A stretch of 64,000 nucleotides of DNA from Tepidiforma thermophila (GCF_002563855.1 NZ_PDJQ01000001.1:1178001-1242000); one strand, 5' to 3'. Shown: positions 8,081 through 16,271, counted from the first letter of the stretch. The notes: a model not told the origin generated them from the letters alone. Numbers and translations: made by a program.

Positions 8081-9135
8081 CGCTGCGCACTCCCCTCCGT
8101 TCGTCGTCGATACAGCGGCTTCGCCGCCACCAGCAGCCGCGCACCGCCCGCTGCGAGCGCTGCCCCGGGGTAGGCTGCCGCCGCCTCAATGATCGCCAGC
8201 CCCGCCGCCCCCTTCAATCCCCACGCCTGGAGGCACGACCGCACCTCGCCGACCCTCCGCCCCGCTTCGTCTGTCACCGCCGTCCCGGGCACCGCCGGCG
8301 GCCCTTCCAGCAGGAACGCCGCGAGGATCCGTCCCTCTCGCCCGCCAGGGATGCCGAGCAGCACGTCGAGGTCCGCCTCCGCCGGCGAAAGCCCCGGCTC
8401 AAGGTCCGGCGTCCAGGCAGGGATGCATGCCTCCACCCGCGCGACCTCCAGCGCCTCCGCACCCGCCAGCGCCACCCCCGCCGAGCGCAGCGTCCCCAGC
8501 AGGTGGCTGCCCACCGCCGGCGCCACCACCAGCTCGAAGCCGCCCTCCCCCGTATCGCTCGTCCGCACCGCCAGCGCCCGGAAGCCGTGGAACTCGAATG
8601 CCGCGCAGTGCAGCGGGCCGAGCCGCCCCGGCAGCGCCTCCGCCACGAACCGGGCCATGCACTGCCCCGCCGCCGGCCCGGCCACCCCGATCGTGCAGGT
8701 CGTCTCCGTCCGGTCGTCCACCCGCACCTCAAAGCCGTCGCCGATCGCCCCCCGCAGCTTCTCGCCGAGGACGCCCCGCCGTTCCGGCTCGCCGCTCACG
8801 AGATACGCCGCGCCGCCCGTCCGCGCCGCCAGCACGAGGTCCGCGATGTTCCCCTCGCCGTCGAGCACGGCGAACCGCCCTGCCCGCCCCTCTTCCAGCT
8901 CCTCCACCGGCCCGGCGAGCGCCCCCTTCAGCACATCCAGCGCATCCGGGCCCGATACGAGGAAGCGGCTCCGCGCGCTCCGGTCGAACGCCGCCGCCGA
9001 CTCCCGCAGCGCCCGGTACTCTCCCTCCGGGTCGCCGTACGCCAGCGGCACCTCCCAGCCCCGCCGCACCCCCAGCCTCGCCCCGAAGGCAACGTGCGTC
9101 TCCCGCAGCGCCAGCCGCATCACTCCGCCGCTCAT
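8074..9135 (-). CDS. Aminomethyltransferase (GcvT)-like folate-binding protein
   Basis: 353 residues with the overall pattern of the GcvT/YgfZ superfamily: an N-terminal YRALRESAAAFDRSARSRFLVSGPDAL, a central TCTIGVAGPAAG, and EALEVARVEACIPAW, which resembles the conserved glycine-cleavage T segment before its C-terminal barrel. These proteins bind tetrahydrofolate and move one-carbon units or assist Fe-S enzymes. No gcvH or gcvP gene is nearby, so it is unlikely to be the true T protein. It overlaps the upstream hydrolase gene by four nt and the downstream gene by seven, forming a tight operon. A demethylase or YgfZ-like role is possible. Confidence 0.75.
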   Translation of the reverse strand: MSGGVMRLALRETHVAFGARLGVRRGWEVPLAYGDPEGEYRALRESAAAFDRSARSRFLVSGPDALDVLKGALAGPVEELEEGRAGRFAVLDGEGNIADLVLAARTGGAAYLVSGEPERRGVLGEKLRGAIGDGFEVRVDDRTETTCTIGVAGPAAGQCMARFVAEALPGRLGPLHCAAFEFHGFRALAVRTSDTGEGGFELVVAPAVGSHLLGTLRSAGVALAGAEALEVARVEACIPAWTPDLEPGLSPAEADLDVLLGIPGGREGRILAAFLLEGPPAVPGTAVTDEAGRRVGEVRSCLQAWGLKGAAGLAIIEAAAAYPGAALAAGGARLLVAAKPLYRRRTEGSAQRW

Positions 9136-9995
9136 GCCGGCACGAACGTCCGACGGCCGTCCCGCTCAATCAGCCGCCCCGTCCCGGGGAAGGGGTTGTG
9201 CACGCAGATGAGCAGCGCGTTCTCCCGCAGCGCCCGTTCGGCCAGCTTCTTCTTCGATTCGAGCGACATCAGCGGCAGGATGTCGAATGCCGCGATCCAC
9301 GCCGGCCGCTCGATCTGCACCGCGTGGTGCACCAGGTCTCCGGTGTAGATCGCCGTCTCCCCCGCCGAGCTGAGGACAATTGACGCGTGGTCCGCCGTGT
9401 GGCCCGGCGTCGGCCAGTACGTCACCCCCGGGATGAGCTCCGTTTCCCCCTCCACCAGCTCCAGCTGCCCCGACTCCGCCAGCGGCGCGAAGTTCTCCTC
9501 GAAGTACGTCCCGCGCGTCCGCTCGTTCGGGTGCATCGCCGCCTCGAACTCCCCCGCCTGGATGATGTACCGCGCCCGCCGAAATGTCGGCACCAGCCGC
9601 CCGTCCTCGGCCCGCCGCGTGTTCCACCCGCAGTGGTCGGCGTGCAGGTGCGTGTTCGCCACCACCGTGATGTCCTCCGGCCCCAGCCCGAGCGCCCGCA
9701 GCCCCTCGAGCAGCCGCCCGTACTCTCCCGGGAACCCGCGCTCCCGGGGCGTGCCCTGCACCTTGTCCCCCATCCCGGTATCGACCAGCAGCACCTCGTC
9801 CCCGCTCCGCACCACAATGCAGTTCAGCGAGAGCTTCATCCGGTGCTCCCGGTCGATGTTCTCCGGCCCGATGATCGGCTCCCACATAACCCGCGGCACC
9901 AGCCCCATCACCGCCCCTGCGTCCAGCTTGATGTAGCCGTCGCAAATCACGGCAATATCGAGATTGCCCACGCGGTAGCGGACCGGCTGCTCCAT
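9132..9995 (-). CDS. Metallo-beta-lactamase-fold hydrolase
   Basis: Cytoplasmic zinc-dependent hydrolase. The HxHxDH metal motif is present in NTHLHADHCGWN, followed by PTPGHTADH (third-metal-site His) and YTGDLVHH. The layout, with a long insert after LVDTG and a late GDLVHH, is like the lactonase/aryl-hydrolase branch of the family; no substrate can be inferred. The frame is open further upstream to 10073, but that part is low-complexity; ATG 9995 is chosen because TATCGT lies seven nt before it and the family pattern starts there. First gene of the operon with the GcvT-like and Nudix-like genes (ATGA overlap at 9132-9135). Confidence 0.85.
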   Translation of the reverse strand: MEQPVRYRVGNLDIAVICDGYIKLDAGAVMGLVPRVMWEPIIGPENIDREHRMKLSLNCIVVRSGDEVLLVDTGMGDKVQGTPRERGFPGEYGRLLEGLRALGLGPEDITVVANTHLHADHCGWNTRRAEDGRLVPTFRRARYIIQAGEFEAAMHPNERTRGTYFEENFAPLAESGQLELVEGETELIPGVTYWPTPGHTADHASIVLSSAGETAIYTGDLVHHAVQIERPAWIAAFDILPLMSLESKKKLAERALRENALLICVHNPFPGTGRLIERDGRRTFVPA

Positions 9996-10002
9996 GCTCC
10001 GA

Positions 10003-10008
10003 ACGATA
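10003..10008 (-). promoter_or_regulatory. Putative -10 element (TATCGT) for the hydrolase operon
   Basis: TATCGT on the minus strand is seven nt from ATG 9995 with no Shine-Dalgarno between them. It faces the metal-transporter promoter across the divergent intergenic space. Confidence 0.35.
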
Positions 10009-10065
10009 CCCGCCCGGACCGCGCAACCGCCACCCTTTTGCACACCACGTCTGCCAGCACCTCGC

Positions 10066-10090
10066 AGCTGCAAACCGTTGCAGCTAAACT
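10066..10090 (+). promoter_or_regulatory. Palindromic operator overlapping the promoter of the metal-uptake operon
   Basis: AGCTGCAA-ACCG-TTGCAGCT (10066-10085) is a perfect dyad with 8-bp arms and a 4-bp centre. It runs directly into TAAACT (10085-10090), a good -10 candidate about 31 nt upstream of ATG 10122, so a bound repressor would occlude the promoter spacer. A metal-responsive repressor is the natural candidate; the TTGCA half-site recalls some Fur-family (Nur-type) boxes, but this is inference. Confidence 0.5.
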
Positions 10091-10121
10091 ACGGGAAGTA
10101 AGCAGGGAACAGGGGGAGACC

Positions 10122-10784
10122 ATGCCGCTCTTTTTGCTCCACGCCGCCGACGGATTCTTCTCCGTCCCGGTCAGCCTCGTCTTCTGGGCCATCACCGTCG
10201 CCGCGCTCGCCATCTCCCTCAAGCGCGCCGGCGAACGCCTCGACGAGCGCGCCATCCCGCTCATGGGCGTCATGGCCGCCTTCATCTTCGCCGGGCAGAT
10301 GTTCAACTTCCAGATTCCCGGTGGCACGTCCGGCCACCTCCTCGGCGGAGTCCTCGCCGGTATCCTCCTCGGCCCCTACGCCGGCACCGTCGTCATGGCC
10401 TGCGTGATCGCCGTCCAGGCAATCGTTTTCCAGGACGGCGGGCTCGTCGTCCTCGGCGCCAACATCTTCAACATGGGCATCATCGGCACCATGGGCGGCT
10501 ACTGGGTCTACCGCGCCATCGCCGGCGCCCTCGGCGGAGAAGAGAAGGGCCGCCTCCCGGCTGCCGCCGTCGCCGCCTGGCTCTCGGTCGTCACCGCCGC
10601 CGTCGTCGCATCCTTCCAGCTCGCCCTCTCCGACACCACCTCCCTCGGCGCCGCCCTCGTCGCCATGGTCGGCTGGCACGTCCTCATCGGCATCGGCGAG
10701 GCCATCATCACCGTCGGCGCCCTCGGCTTCATCCGGGTCGCGCGCGCCGACCTCCTCACCCTCCGCGAAGCATCCCCCGCCTGA
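10122..10784 (+). CDS. cbiM: Cobalt/nickel ECF transporter substrate-binding membrane protein, CbiM/NikM type
   Basis: Core S-component of an energy-coupling-factor transporter importing Co2+ or Ni2+. The N-terminal LHAADGF corresponds to the metal-binding His-x-x-(D/E)-G-F loop of CbiM/NikM, and GQMFNFQIPGGTSGHLLGG with ANIFNMGIIG are signature segments. About seven membrane helices are expected in its 220 residues. ATG 10122 follows AGGGGGAG with good spacing and begins the family pattern; the frame is open far upstream but that is shadow. It is followed by PDGLE, CbiQ and CbiO genes. Which metal is carried cannot be decided. Confidence 0.92.
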   Translation: MPLFLLHAADGFFSVPVSLVFWAITVAALAISLKRAGERLDERAIPLMGVMAAFIFAGQMFNFQIPGGTSGHLLGGVLAGILLGPYAGTVVMACVIAVQAIVFQDGGLVVLGANIFNMGIIGTMGGYWVYRAIAGALGGEEKGRLPAAAVAAWLSVVTAAVVASFQLALSDTTSLGAALVAMVGWHVLIGIGEAIITVGALGFIRVARADLLTLREASPA

Positions 10785-10799
10785 CAGGGAGCACCCGCA

Positions 10800-11138
10800 A
10801 TGACCGCTGCAGCACCCTTCGAACGTTCGTTCCTCCGCCGCTGGGGCTGGGCCATCGCCGGCCTCGTCATCGCCGCCCTCGTGGTCATCTTCCTCGCCCC
10901 TACCGCCTCCTCCGACCCCGACGGCCTCGACCGCGTCGCCGAGGACAAGGAGTTCGTCGACAAGGCCAAAGACCCGCCCTACGAATGGCTTACCGACTAC
11001 TCCATCCCCGGCGTCAACAATGAGTGGGCCAGCGTCGTCCTCGCCGGCCTCATCGGCGTCGGCATCGTCTTTGTCGTCACCGTCGGTCTCGGCGCAGCAG
11101 TCCGCGCTGCGAAGAAGAACAGGGGGAGCTCCGCCTGA
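10800..11138 (+). CDS. PDGLE-domain (CbiN-like) small membrane protein of the metal transporter
   Basis: 112 residues with two hydrophobic helices (about 13-31 and 75-98) flanking an external loop that contains SSDPDGLDRVAED, the PDGLE motif. PDGLE proteins take the place of CbiN in many NikM/CbiM systems. It lies 15 nt after cbiM, and its stop codon overlaps the proposed CTG start of cbiQ. Confidence 0.88.
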   Translation: MTAAAPFERSFLRRWGWAIAGLVIAALVVIFLAPTASSDPDGLDRVAEDKEFVDKAKDPPYEWLTDYSIPGVNNEWASVVLAGLIGVGIVFVVTVGLGAAVRAAKKNRGSSA

Positions 11139-11929
11139 ACCTCGACCGCTACGTCCCGCGCGAGAGCCCGCTCCACCGCGCCGACGCCCGGCTCAAGTTC
11201 CTGCTCGTCATCGCCTTCATCCTTTCGGTGAGCCTCCTCCCCGAGGGCGCCTTCCTCGCGCTCGCTGCAGCCTGGGCCCTCCTCTGCGCCGTCTCGCTCG
11301 TCGCCCGCATCGGCCCCCGGCCCATGGTCCGCGGCGCCTTCATCGCCCTCCCCTTCGCCTTCGCCGCAGTGCCTCTAATCTTCACCCGGCCCGGCAACCC
11401 CCTCGGTACCATCGACCTCGGCCTCTTCAGCCTCACCATCAGCGGCGAAGGCCTCGTCGCCTTCGCCACCATCCTGCTCAAAAGCTGGGTCTCCGTGCAG
11501 TCGGCCGCACTCCTCGTCTTCACCACCCAGTTTCACGACCTCCTCGAAGGTCTCGAGCGGCTCCGCCTTCCCCGCCTTATGGTCGCCATCATCTCCCTCA
11601 TGTACCGTTACCTCGCTGTGCTTACCGGAGAGGCCTCCCGCATGCTCCGCGCCCGCGCCTCCCGCGCCGCCGTGCCGCCCGGCGCCAGTGCACCCGGCTG
11701 GCGCTGGCAGGCCCGCGTCGTCGGCAACATGGTCGGCGCCCTCTTCATCCGCGCCTACGAACGGAGCGAACGCGTCTACGTCGCCATGCAGTCGCGCGGC
11801 TACGCCGGCCACCTCCGCCACCTCCACGACCGCCCCTTCCCCAGGCCCCAGCTCGCCCTCCTCGCGGCCGTCGTCGCCCTTCTCGTGGCCTTCGAACTTA
11901 GCGCCCATACCTGGGTTCCGCGCGCATGA
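11135..11929 (+). CDS. cbiQ: Energy-coupling factor transporter transmembrane protein CbiQ (probable CTG start)
   Basis: T-component that couples the ATPase to CbiM. The family pattern begins LDRYVPRESPLHRADARLKF and includes the two Ala-Arg-Gly-type coupling segments (MLRARASR and AMQSRGYAG). The frame extends up to 11024, but that portion is Arg-rich shadow of the PDGLE gene. No ATG, GTG or TTG lies at the family start; CTG 11135 is six nt after AGGGGGAG and overlaps the previous stop as CTGA, so a CTG start is likely. Ends with ATGA overlap into cbiO. Confidence 0.88.
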   Translation: MNLDRYVPRESPLHRADARLKFLLVIAFILSVSLLPEGAFLALAAAWALLCAVSLVARIGPRPMVRGAFIALPFAFAAVPLIFTRPGNPLGTIDLGLFSLTISGEGLVAFATILLKSWVSVQSAALLVFTTQFHDLLEGLERLRLPRLMVAIISLMYRYLAVLTGEASRMLRARASRAAVPPGASAPGWRWQARVVGNMVGALFIRAYERSERVYVAMQSRGYAGHLRHLHDRPFPRPQLALLAAVVALLVAFELSAHTWVPRA

Positions 11930-12678
11930 CGCTCGAAGCGCCTGCCTCGCCCCAGTCGCCGGCCGCGGCGCCCCTCGTCCTCGTCGAAGGGCTCGTCTTC
12001 CGCTACCCCAACGGCCACCAGGCCCTCCACGGCATCGACCTCCGCATCGACCCCGGCGAAAAAATCGCCCTCATCGGCCCCAACGGCGCCGGCAAGAGCA
12101 CCCTCATGCTCCACCTTAACGGCATCCACCTCCCCTCTGAAGGCCGCGTCGTCGTCAACGGCCTCCCCGTCTGCCGCGAACACCTCGGCCGCATCCGCGC
12201 CATGGTCGGCCTCGTCTTCCAGGACCCCGACGACCAGCTCTTCAGCCCGACCGTCTACGACGATGTCGCCTTCGGCCCCATCCACATGGGCCTCTCAAAA
12301 GAAGAGGTCGACGCCCGCGTCGCACGCGCCCTCGTTGCCGTCGGCCTCGCCGGCTTCGAACGCCGCCAGCCCTTCCACCTCTCCATCGGCCAGCGAAAGC
12401 GCGCCGCCCTCGCCACCGTTCTTTCCATGTCCCCCTCGCTCCTCGTCCTCGATGAGCCCTCCGCCGGTCTCGACCCCCGCGGCCGCCGCGAACTCATCAC
12501 CCTGCTCCGCGGCCTCGAACAGACCCTCCTCGTGAGCACCCACGACATGCGCCTCGTCGCCGAAGTCTTCCCCCGCACCGTCATCCTCGACGAGGGCCGC
12601 ATCGTCGCCGACGGCCCAACGGACCGCCTCCTCACCGACGCCCCCCTCCTCGAAGCCCACGGGCTCGAAATGCCCTGA
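11926..12678 (+). CDS. cbiO: Energy-coupling factor transporter ATP-binding protein CbiO
   Basis: 250-residue ABC ATPase powering Co/Ni uptake. Walker A GPNGAGKST (about residues 50-58), Q-loop VFQDPDDQLF, signature LSIGQRKR, Walker B LLVLDEPSAGLD and H-loop STHD are all intact. VFQDPDDQLFSPTVYDDVAFGP is typical of ECF ATPases. Only one ATPase gene is present, so it probably works as a homodimer, as in CbiMNQO. It is the last gene of the operon. Confidence 0.95.
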   Translation: MTLEAPASPQSPAAAPLVLVEGLVFRYPNGHQALHGIDLRIDPGEKIALIGPNGAGKSTLMLHLNGIHLPSEGRVVVNGLPVCREHLGRIRAMVGLVFQDPDDQLFSPTVYDDVAFGPIHMGLSKEEVDARVARALVAVGLAGFERRQPFHLSIGQRKRAALATVLSMSPSLLVLDEPSAGLDPRGRRELITLLRGLEQTLLVSTHDMRLVAEVFPRTVILDEGRIVADGPTDRLLTDAPLLEAHGLEMP

Positions 12679-12717
12679 ACCCCCGCGCTCCAGTGACGGG
12701 AATGACCCGCCCGCACG

Positions 12718-12723
12718 TATACT
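12718..12723 (+). promoter_or_regulatory. Putative -10 element (TATACT) of a leaderless transcript
   Basis: TATACT is one mismatch from the consensus and ends eight nt before GTG 12732. No Shine-Dalgarno sequence separates them. It would drive the 12732-16226 gene group. Confidence 0.55.
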
Positions 12724-12731
12724 GAAATGGA

Positions 12732-13568
12732 GTGAACACCGCCGACTTCGCCGCCTTCGAAGCCGCCATCCGCGGCGCCGACCACGAGGTGGACCTGTTC
12801 ACCGCTGCCATGGTGATCGCCCGCCTCGGCGGCCATGAGGTCGACCCCCACCGCGCCGCCCGCACCCTCGACCTCATCGCTGAGAACGTCCTCGCCGAAG
12901 CCGGCGAATCCCCCTCCCGCGACGCTCTCGCCCACGCCATCGACCACCAGCTCTTCACCGTCGAAGGCTTCCACGGCAGCTTCGATGACTACGACAATCC
13001 CGAAAACTCCTACCTTGACCGCGTCATCGAGCGCCGCCGCGGCATCCCCATCACCCTCTCCCTCGTCTACCTCGAAATCGCCCAGCGCGTCGGCCTCCCC
13101 GCCGATGGCGTTGGCTTCCCCGGTCACTTCATCGTCCGCTACGGTGAACCCGGCGCGTACACCTACCTCGACCCCTTCCAGCAGGGCGTCCGCCTCGACG
13201 AACAAGAACTCCTCGCCATGCTCCGCGGCCTCGACCTCGGCGGCGCCCGTCCCGAAACCTTTCTCGCCGCCGTCACCCGCCGCCAGGTGCTCCAGCGCAT
13301 GCTCAACAACCTCCACGTCGCGTTCCGTAACCGCCGCGACATCCAGCGCTGGCACGATACGATCGAACTCCAACTCCGCCTCGCGCCCTGGAACGTCAGC
13401 CTTATCGGCGAGCGCGGCATGCTCCGTTACCGCCTCGGCCGCCTCGAGGAGGCGCTCCCCGACCTCGAGACCTACGTCACCGCCAGCGAAACCGGCGCCA
13501 GCCCGGGCGCCATCCGCCTCCTCGACCAGCTCCGAATCCGCTACCGCAACATGGGGGAATCGCGATGA
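12732..13568 (+). CDS. SirB1-family transglutaminase-like protein with TPR-like C-terminus
   Basis: 278 residues. The conserved core RRRGIPITLSLVYLEIAQRVGLP followed by GVGFPGHFIVRY is typical of the SirB1 N-terminal/transglutaminase-like family; the C-terminal third (LIGERGMLRYRLGRLEEALPDLETYV) looks like a tetratricopeptide repeat. The family is widespread but functionally unclear. The GTG start is set by the TATACT promoter just upstream. It heads a group in which each gene overlaps the next by four nt: Crp/Fnr regulator, GDPD-like protein and HemW. Confidence 0.85.
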   Translation: MNTADFAAFEAAIRGADHEVDLFTAAMVIARLGGHEVDPHRAARTLDLIAENVLAEAGESPSRDALAHAIDHQLFTVEGFHGSFDDYDNPENSYLDRVIERRRGIPITLSLVYLEIAQRVGLPADGVGFPGHFIVRYGEPGAYTYLDPFQQGVRLDEQELLAMLRGLDLGGARPETFLAAVTRRQVLQRMLNNLHVAFRNRRDIQRWHDTIELQLRLAPWNVSLIGERGMLRYRLGRLEEALPDLETYVTASETGASPGAIRLLDQLRIRYRNMGESR

Positions 13569-14341
13569 CCATCGAAACGCCTGCTCGCCACAGCCAGCCC
13601 CGCGGACGCCAGGCTCTCCAGCGCTCCATCGCCTGGTACCTCCGCCAGCTCTCCCGCGTGCTCAACGTCCTCACCGACGAAGAGCTCGAACGGCTCGTCC
13701 CCCACCTCACCGAACGCCGCTTCAAGCCGCGCCAGGTCATCTTCGCCACCGGCGACCCCGCCGAACGCGTTTACCTCATCCTCAAAGGGCGCGTCAAGAT
13801 CTACCAGGTCGCCGATAACGGCAAGGAGATCATCCTCGATGTCGCCGGCAAGGGTGACGTCGTCGGCGATATGGCCATCGTCGAAGACGGCGAGCGCACC
13901 GCCACCGCCCAGGCCATCGACGAAACCATCGCCGTCTCCATCTCATGGGAAGACTTCTCCCACCTCCTCCAGCAGTCGCCCCGCCTCGGCATGGCGATGA
14001 TGGAGCTCATGGCCCGCCGCCTCGCCGGCATGCAGCGCACCTTCATGAACATCGTCTCCAAGCCCGTCTCGGCCCGCCTCGCCGATACCCTCCTCTCCCG
14101 CGCCGAAGATGGCATCATCCGCCTCGGCCTCACTCACCAGGAGCTCGCACAAACCATCGGCACCAGCCGCGAGACCGTCACCGCCCTCCTCTCCCGCTTC
14201 ACCACCCTCGGCGCCATCGCACCCATCCCCGACGGCTACCGCATCCTCGACGAAGACCTCCTCGATGACATCGCCGCCGGCGAGGTCCCCGTCTCCCCCC
14301 GGCATCCTGTGAACACACCGGCCAGTACCATGGCAGGGTGA
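13565..14341 (+). CDS. Crp/Fnr-family transcriptional regulator
   Basis: 258 residues with an N-terminal cyclic-nucleotide-binding-type barrel (about 45-155: VIFATGDPAERVYLILKGRVKIY, then GDVVGDMAIVEDGERTATAQA) and a C-terminal winged helix (LTHQELAQTIGTSRETVTALLSRF). No Cys cluster of the FNR type is present near the N-terminus, so an iron-sulphur redox sensor is unlikely; the ligand is unknown. It overlaps the SirB1-like gene and the GDPD-like gene by four nt each. Confidence 0.9.
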   Translation: MTIETPARHSQPRGRQALQRSIAWYLRQLSRVLNVLTDEELERLVPHLTERRFKPRQVIFATGDPAERVYLILKGRVKIYQVADNGKEIILDVAGKGDVVGDMAIVEDGERTATAQAIDETIAVSISWEDFSHLLQQSPRLGMAMMELMARRLAGMQRTFMNIVSKPVSARLADTLLSRAEDGIIRLGLTHQELAQTIGTSRETVTALLSRFTTLGAIAPIPDGYRILDEDLLDDIAAGEVPVSPRHPVNTPASTMAG

Positions 14342-15036
14342 GCCCGGCACACACGGACCCGCTCGCCCCGGACGGCCCCCGTCCCCTCCTCATCGCCCAC
14401 GGCGGCGGCAACAGCCCCTCAGCTGCTGCCGCCGCCCTCGCCGCCGGCGCCGACCTCCTCGAGGTCGACCTCTGGCTCCACCGCGGCCGCTTCGAAGCCC
14501 GCCACGAGCGCCGCATCCGCTTCCTCCCCTTCCTCGTCGAAACCTGGTACCTCAAGCGGCTTCCCTCCTCCCACTTCGGCCTCGAACAGCTCCTCGACCT
14601 CGCCGCCGCTTCCGGCGCCGCCGTCCTGCTCGACCTCAAAGACGGCGGCCGCGATGCAGCCCCAGCGCTGCGCGACCTCCTCGCTGCTTCCGAGCCGCGC
14701 CCGCCTGTCGTCGCCTCCTCCCAATCGTGGAATATCCTCCGCGCCCTCCACCAGGCCATCCCCGGCCTCCCCCTTCTCTATTCCATCGACGTCCGCGCCA
14801 AGCTCGATCTCTTCCTCGCCGTCGCCGAACGCGACCCCCTTCCCCGCGGCATCTCCTGCCGCCACACCCTCCTGGCCCGCCCTGTCGTCGAACAGCTCCG
14901 CGCCGCCGGCCTCGCCGTCGTCGCCTGGACCGTCGACGACCTCGACCGCGCCCGCGAACTCGCCGACTGGGGCGTCGACGGCATCACCACCCACCGCGTC
15001 GCCGAATTCCGCGACGCCTTCCGCGCCAGCCCATGA
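14338..15036 (+). CDS. Glycerophosphodiester phosphodiesterase-like protein with altered active site
   Basis: 232 residues following the GDPD barrel pattern: LLIAHGGGN, then LEVDLWLH, then a C-terminal GLAVVAWTVDDLDRARELADWGVDGITTHR. GDPD enzymes hydrolyse glycerophosphodiesters to glycerol-3-phosphate. Here the usual His-Arg-Gly of strand 1 is His-Gly-Gly and the HD metal pair is RHER, so catalysis may be altered or lost. GTG start overlaps the previous stop (GTGA). The next gene, hemW, starts at ATGA 15033. Confidence 0.8.
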   Translation: MSPAHTDPLAPDGPRPLLIAHGGGNSPSAAAAALAAGADLLEVDLWLHRGRFEARHERRIRFLPFLVETWYLKRLPSSHFGLEQLLDLAAASGAAVLLDLKDGGRDAAPALRDLLAASEPRPPVVASSQSWNILRALHQAIPGLPLLYSIDVRAKLDLFLAVAERDPLPRGISCRHTLLARPVVEQLRAAGLAVVAWTVDDLDRARELADWGVDGITTHRVAEFRDAFRASP

Positions 15037-16226
15037 GCCGCCCGATCGCCGTCTACGTCCACATCCCGTTCTGCACCGTGAAATGCGGCTACTGCGATTT
15101 CAACGCCTACGCCGGCATGGATGCCCTCAAGCCCGCCTACCTCGAAGCACTCCTCGCGGAAATCCGCGCCAACGCCCCCCTCCTCGAAGGCCGCACCATC
15201 GCTTCGGTCGGCTTCGGCGGCGGCACCCCCGGCGAACTCCCCGCCGCCCACATCGCCACCGTCCTCGATGCCCTCCGCAACACCGCGCCCTTCGCGCCCG
15301 GTGCCGAAGTCACCCTCGAAGTCAACCCCGGCACCTCCAGCCCGGCGCACCTCAATGCCCTCCGCGCCGCCGGCGTCACCCGCCTCTCCATCGGCGCCCA
15401 GTCCTTCGACCCGGCCGAGCTCGCCTTCCTCGACCGCATCCACTCCCCCGAAGCCACGGCCGCCACCGTCGCCGCAGCCCGCGCTGCCGGCTTCACCTCT
15501 GTCAGCCTCGACCTCATGTACGGCCTTCCCGGCCAGCCGCTCGAACGCTGGCTCGCCACCGTCCGGGCGGCCCTCGCCCTCCAGCCCGACCACCTCTCCC
15601 TCTACGCGCTTACTATCGAGCCCGGCACCCCCCTGGCGCGCCGCGTCGAGCGGGGCGAAGTGACCCCCGCCGACCCTGACCTTACCGCCGACATGTACGA
15701 GGCCGCCTCCGACCTCCTCGAAACCGCCGGGTTCGAACAGTACGAACTCTCGAACTGGGCCCGCCCGGGCCACCAGTCCCGCCACAACCGCGCCTACTGG
15801 ACCGATGCCGACTACCTCGCCCTCGGCGCCGGCGCGCACGGCTACCTCGCCGGCGAGCGCTACGCCAATATCGACCACCCCCGCGCCTACATCGATGCCG
15901 TCGCCTGCAACGCCCCCCGCGGGCCGCGCCCGGCGCTCGCCGCCGTCACGACGCCGCCCCACCCCGCGCACGTCGCCGATTGGCTCGCCCTCCGCCTCCG
16001 CCTCCTCGAAGGGTTCTCACCCCGGGAGTTCGAAGCCCGCTGGTCGCTCTCCCTCGAGGCCGCCGCCGGCCCGGTCCTCGCCGACGCCGAAGCAGCCGGC
16101 CTGCTCGAACGTTCCCCCCGCGTCCGCCTCACACGCCGCGGGCGCCTCCTCCACGGCGAACTCGCCGCCCGCCTCCTCGCCCACCTCGACCGCACCCTCC
16201 CGCGCGCAGCCCCTGCGGCCCGCTAA
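15033..16226 (+). CDS. hemW: Radical SAM haem chaperone HemW (coproporphyrinogen III oxidase-like)
   Basis: 397 residues. The radical SAM motif CxxxCxxC is at Cys14, Cys18 and Cys21 in FCTVKCGYCDFN, preceded by YVHIPFC, the family hallmark. GFGGGTPG, SIGAQSFD, DLMYGLPGQ and SNWARPGHQSRHNRAYW are also typical. Proteins of this branch were long annotated as oxygen-independent coproporphyrinogen oxidases but act as haem chaperones; they differ from true HemN by an N-terminal motif lacking the additional cysteine (C-x-F-C-x-C type). The ATG is fixed by four-base overlap with the upstream gene. Confidence 0.92.
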   Translation: MSRPIAVYVHIPFCTVKCGYCDFNAYAGMDALKPAYLEALLAEIRANAPLLEGRTIASVGFGGGTPGELPAAHIATVLDALRNTAPFAPGAEVTLEVNPGTSSPAHLNALRAAGVTRLSIGAQSFDPAELAFLDRIHSPEATAATVAAARAAGFTSVSLDLMYGLPGQPLERWLATVRAALALQPDHLSLYALTIEPGTPLARRVERGEVTPADPDLTADMYEAASDLLETAGFEQYELSNWARPGHQSRHNRAYWTDADYLALGAGAHGYLAGERYANIDHPRAYIDAVACNAPRGPRPALAAVTTPPHPAHVADWLALRLRLLEGFSPREFEARWSLSLEAAAGPVLADAEAAGLLERSPRVRLTRRGRLLHGELAARLLAHLDRTLPRAAPAAR

Positions 16227-16271
16227 ATCCCCGTACCTCCCGGCAAGAAGGGGAGATGCCTCCGGAACCGC

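Noticed and set aside
9996-10121. Cobalamin riboswitch upstream of cbiM
   Set aside because: No B12-box-like core is visible; the palindrome explains the structure better.
11024-11134. N-terminal extension of CbiQ from 11024
   Set aside because: Arg-rich sequence overlapping the PDGLE gene in another frame, with no similarity to CbiQ.
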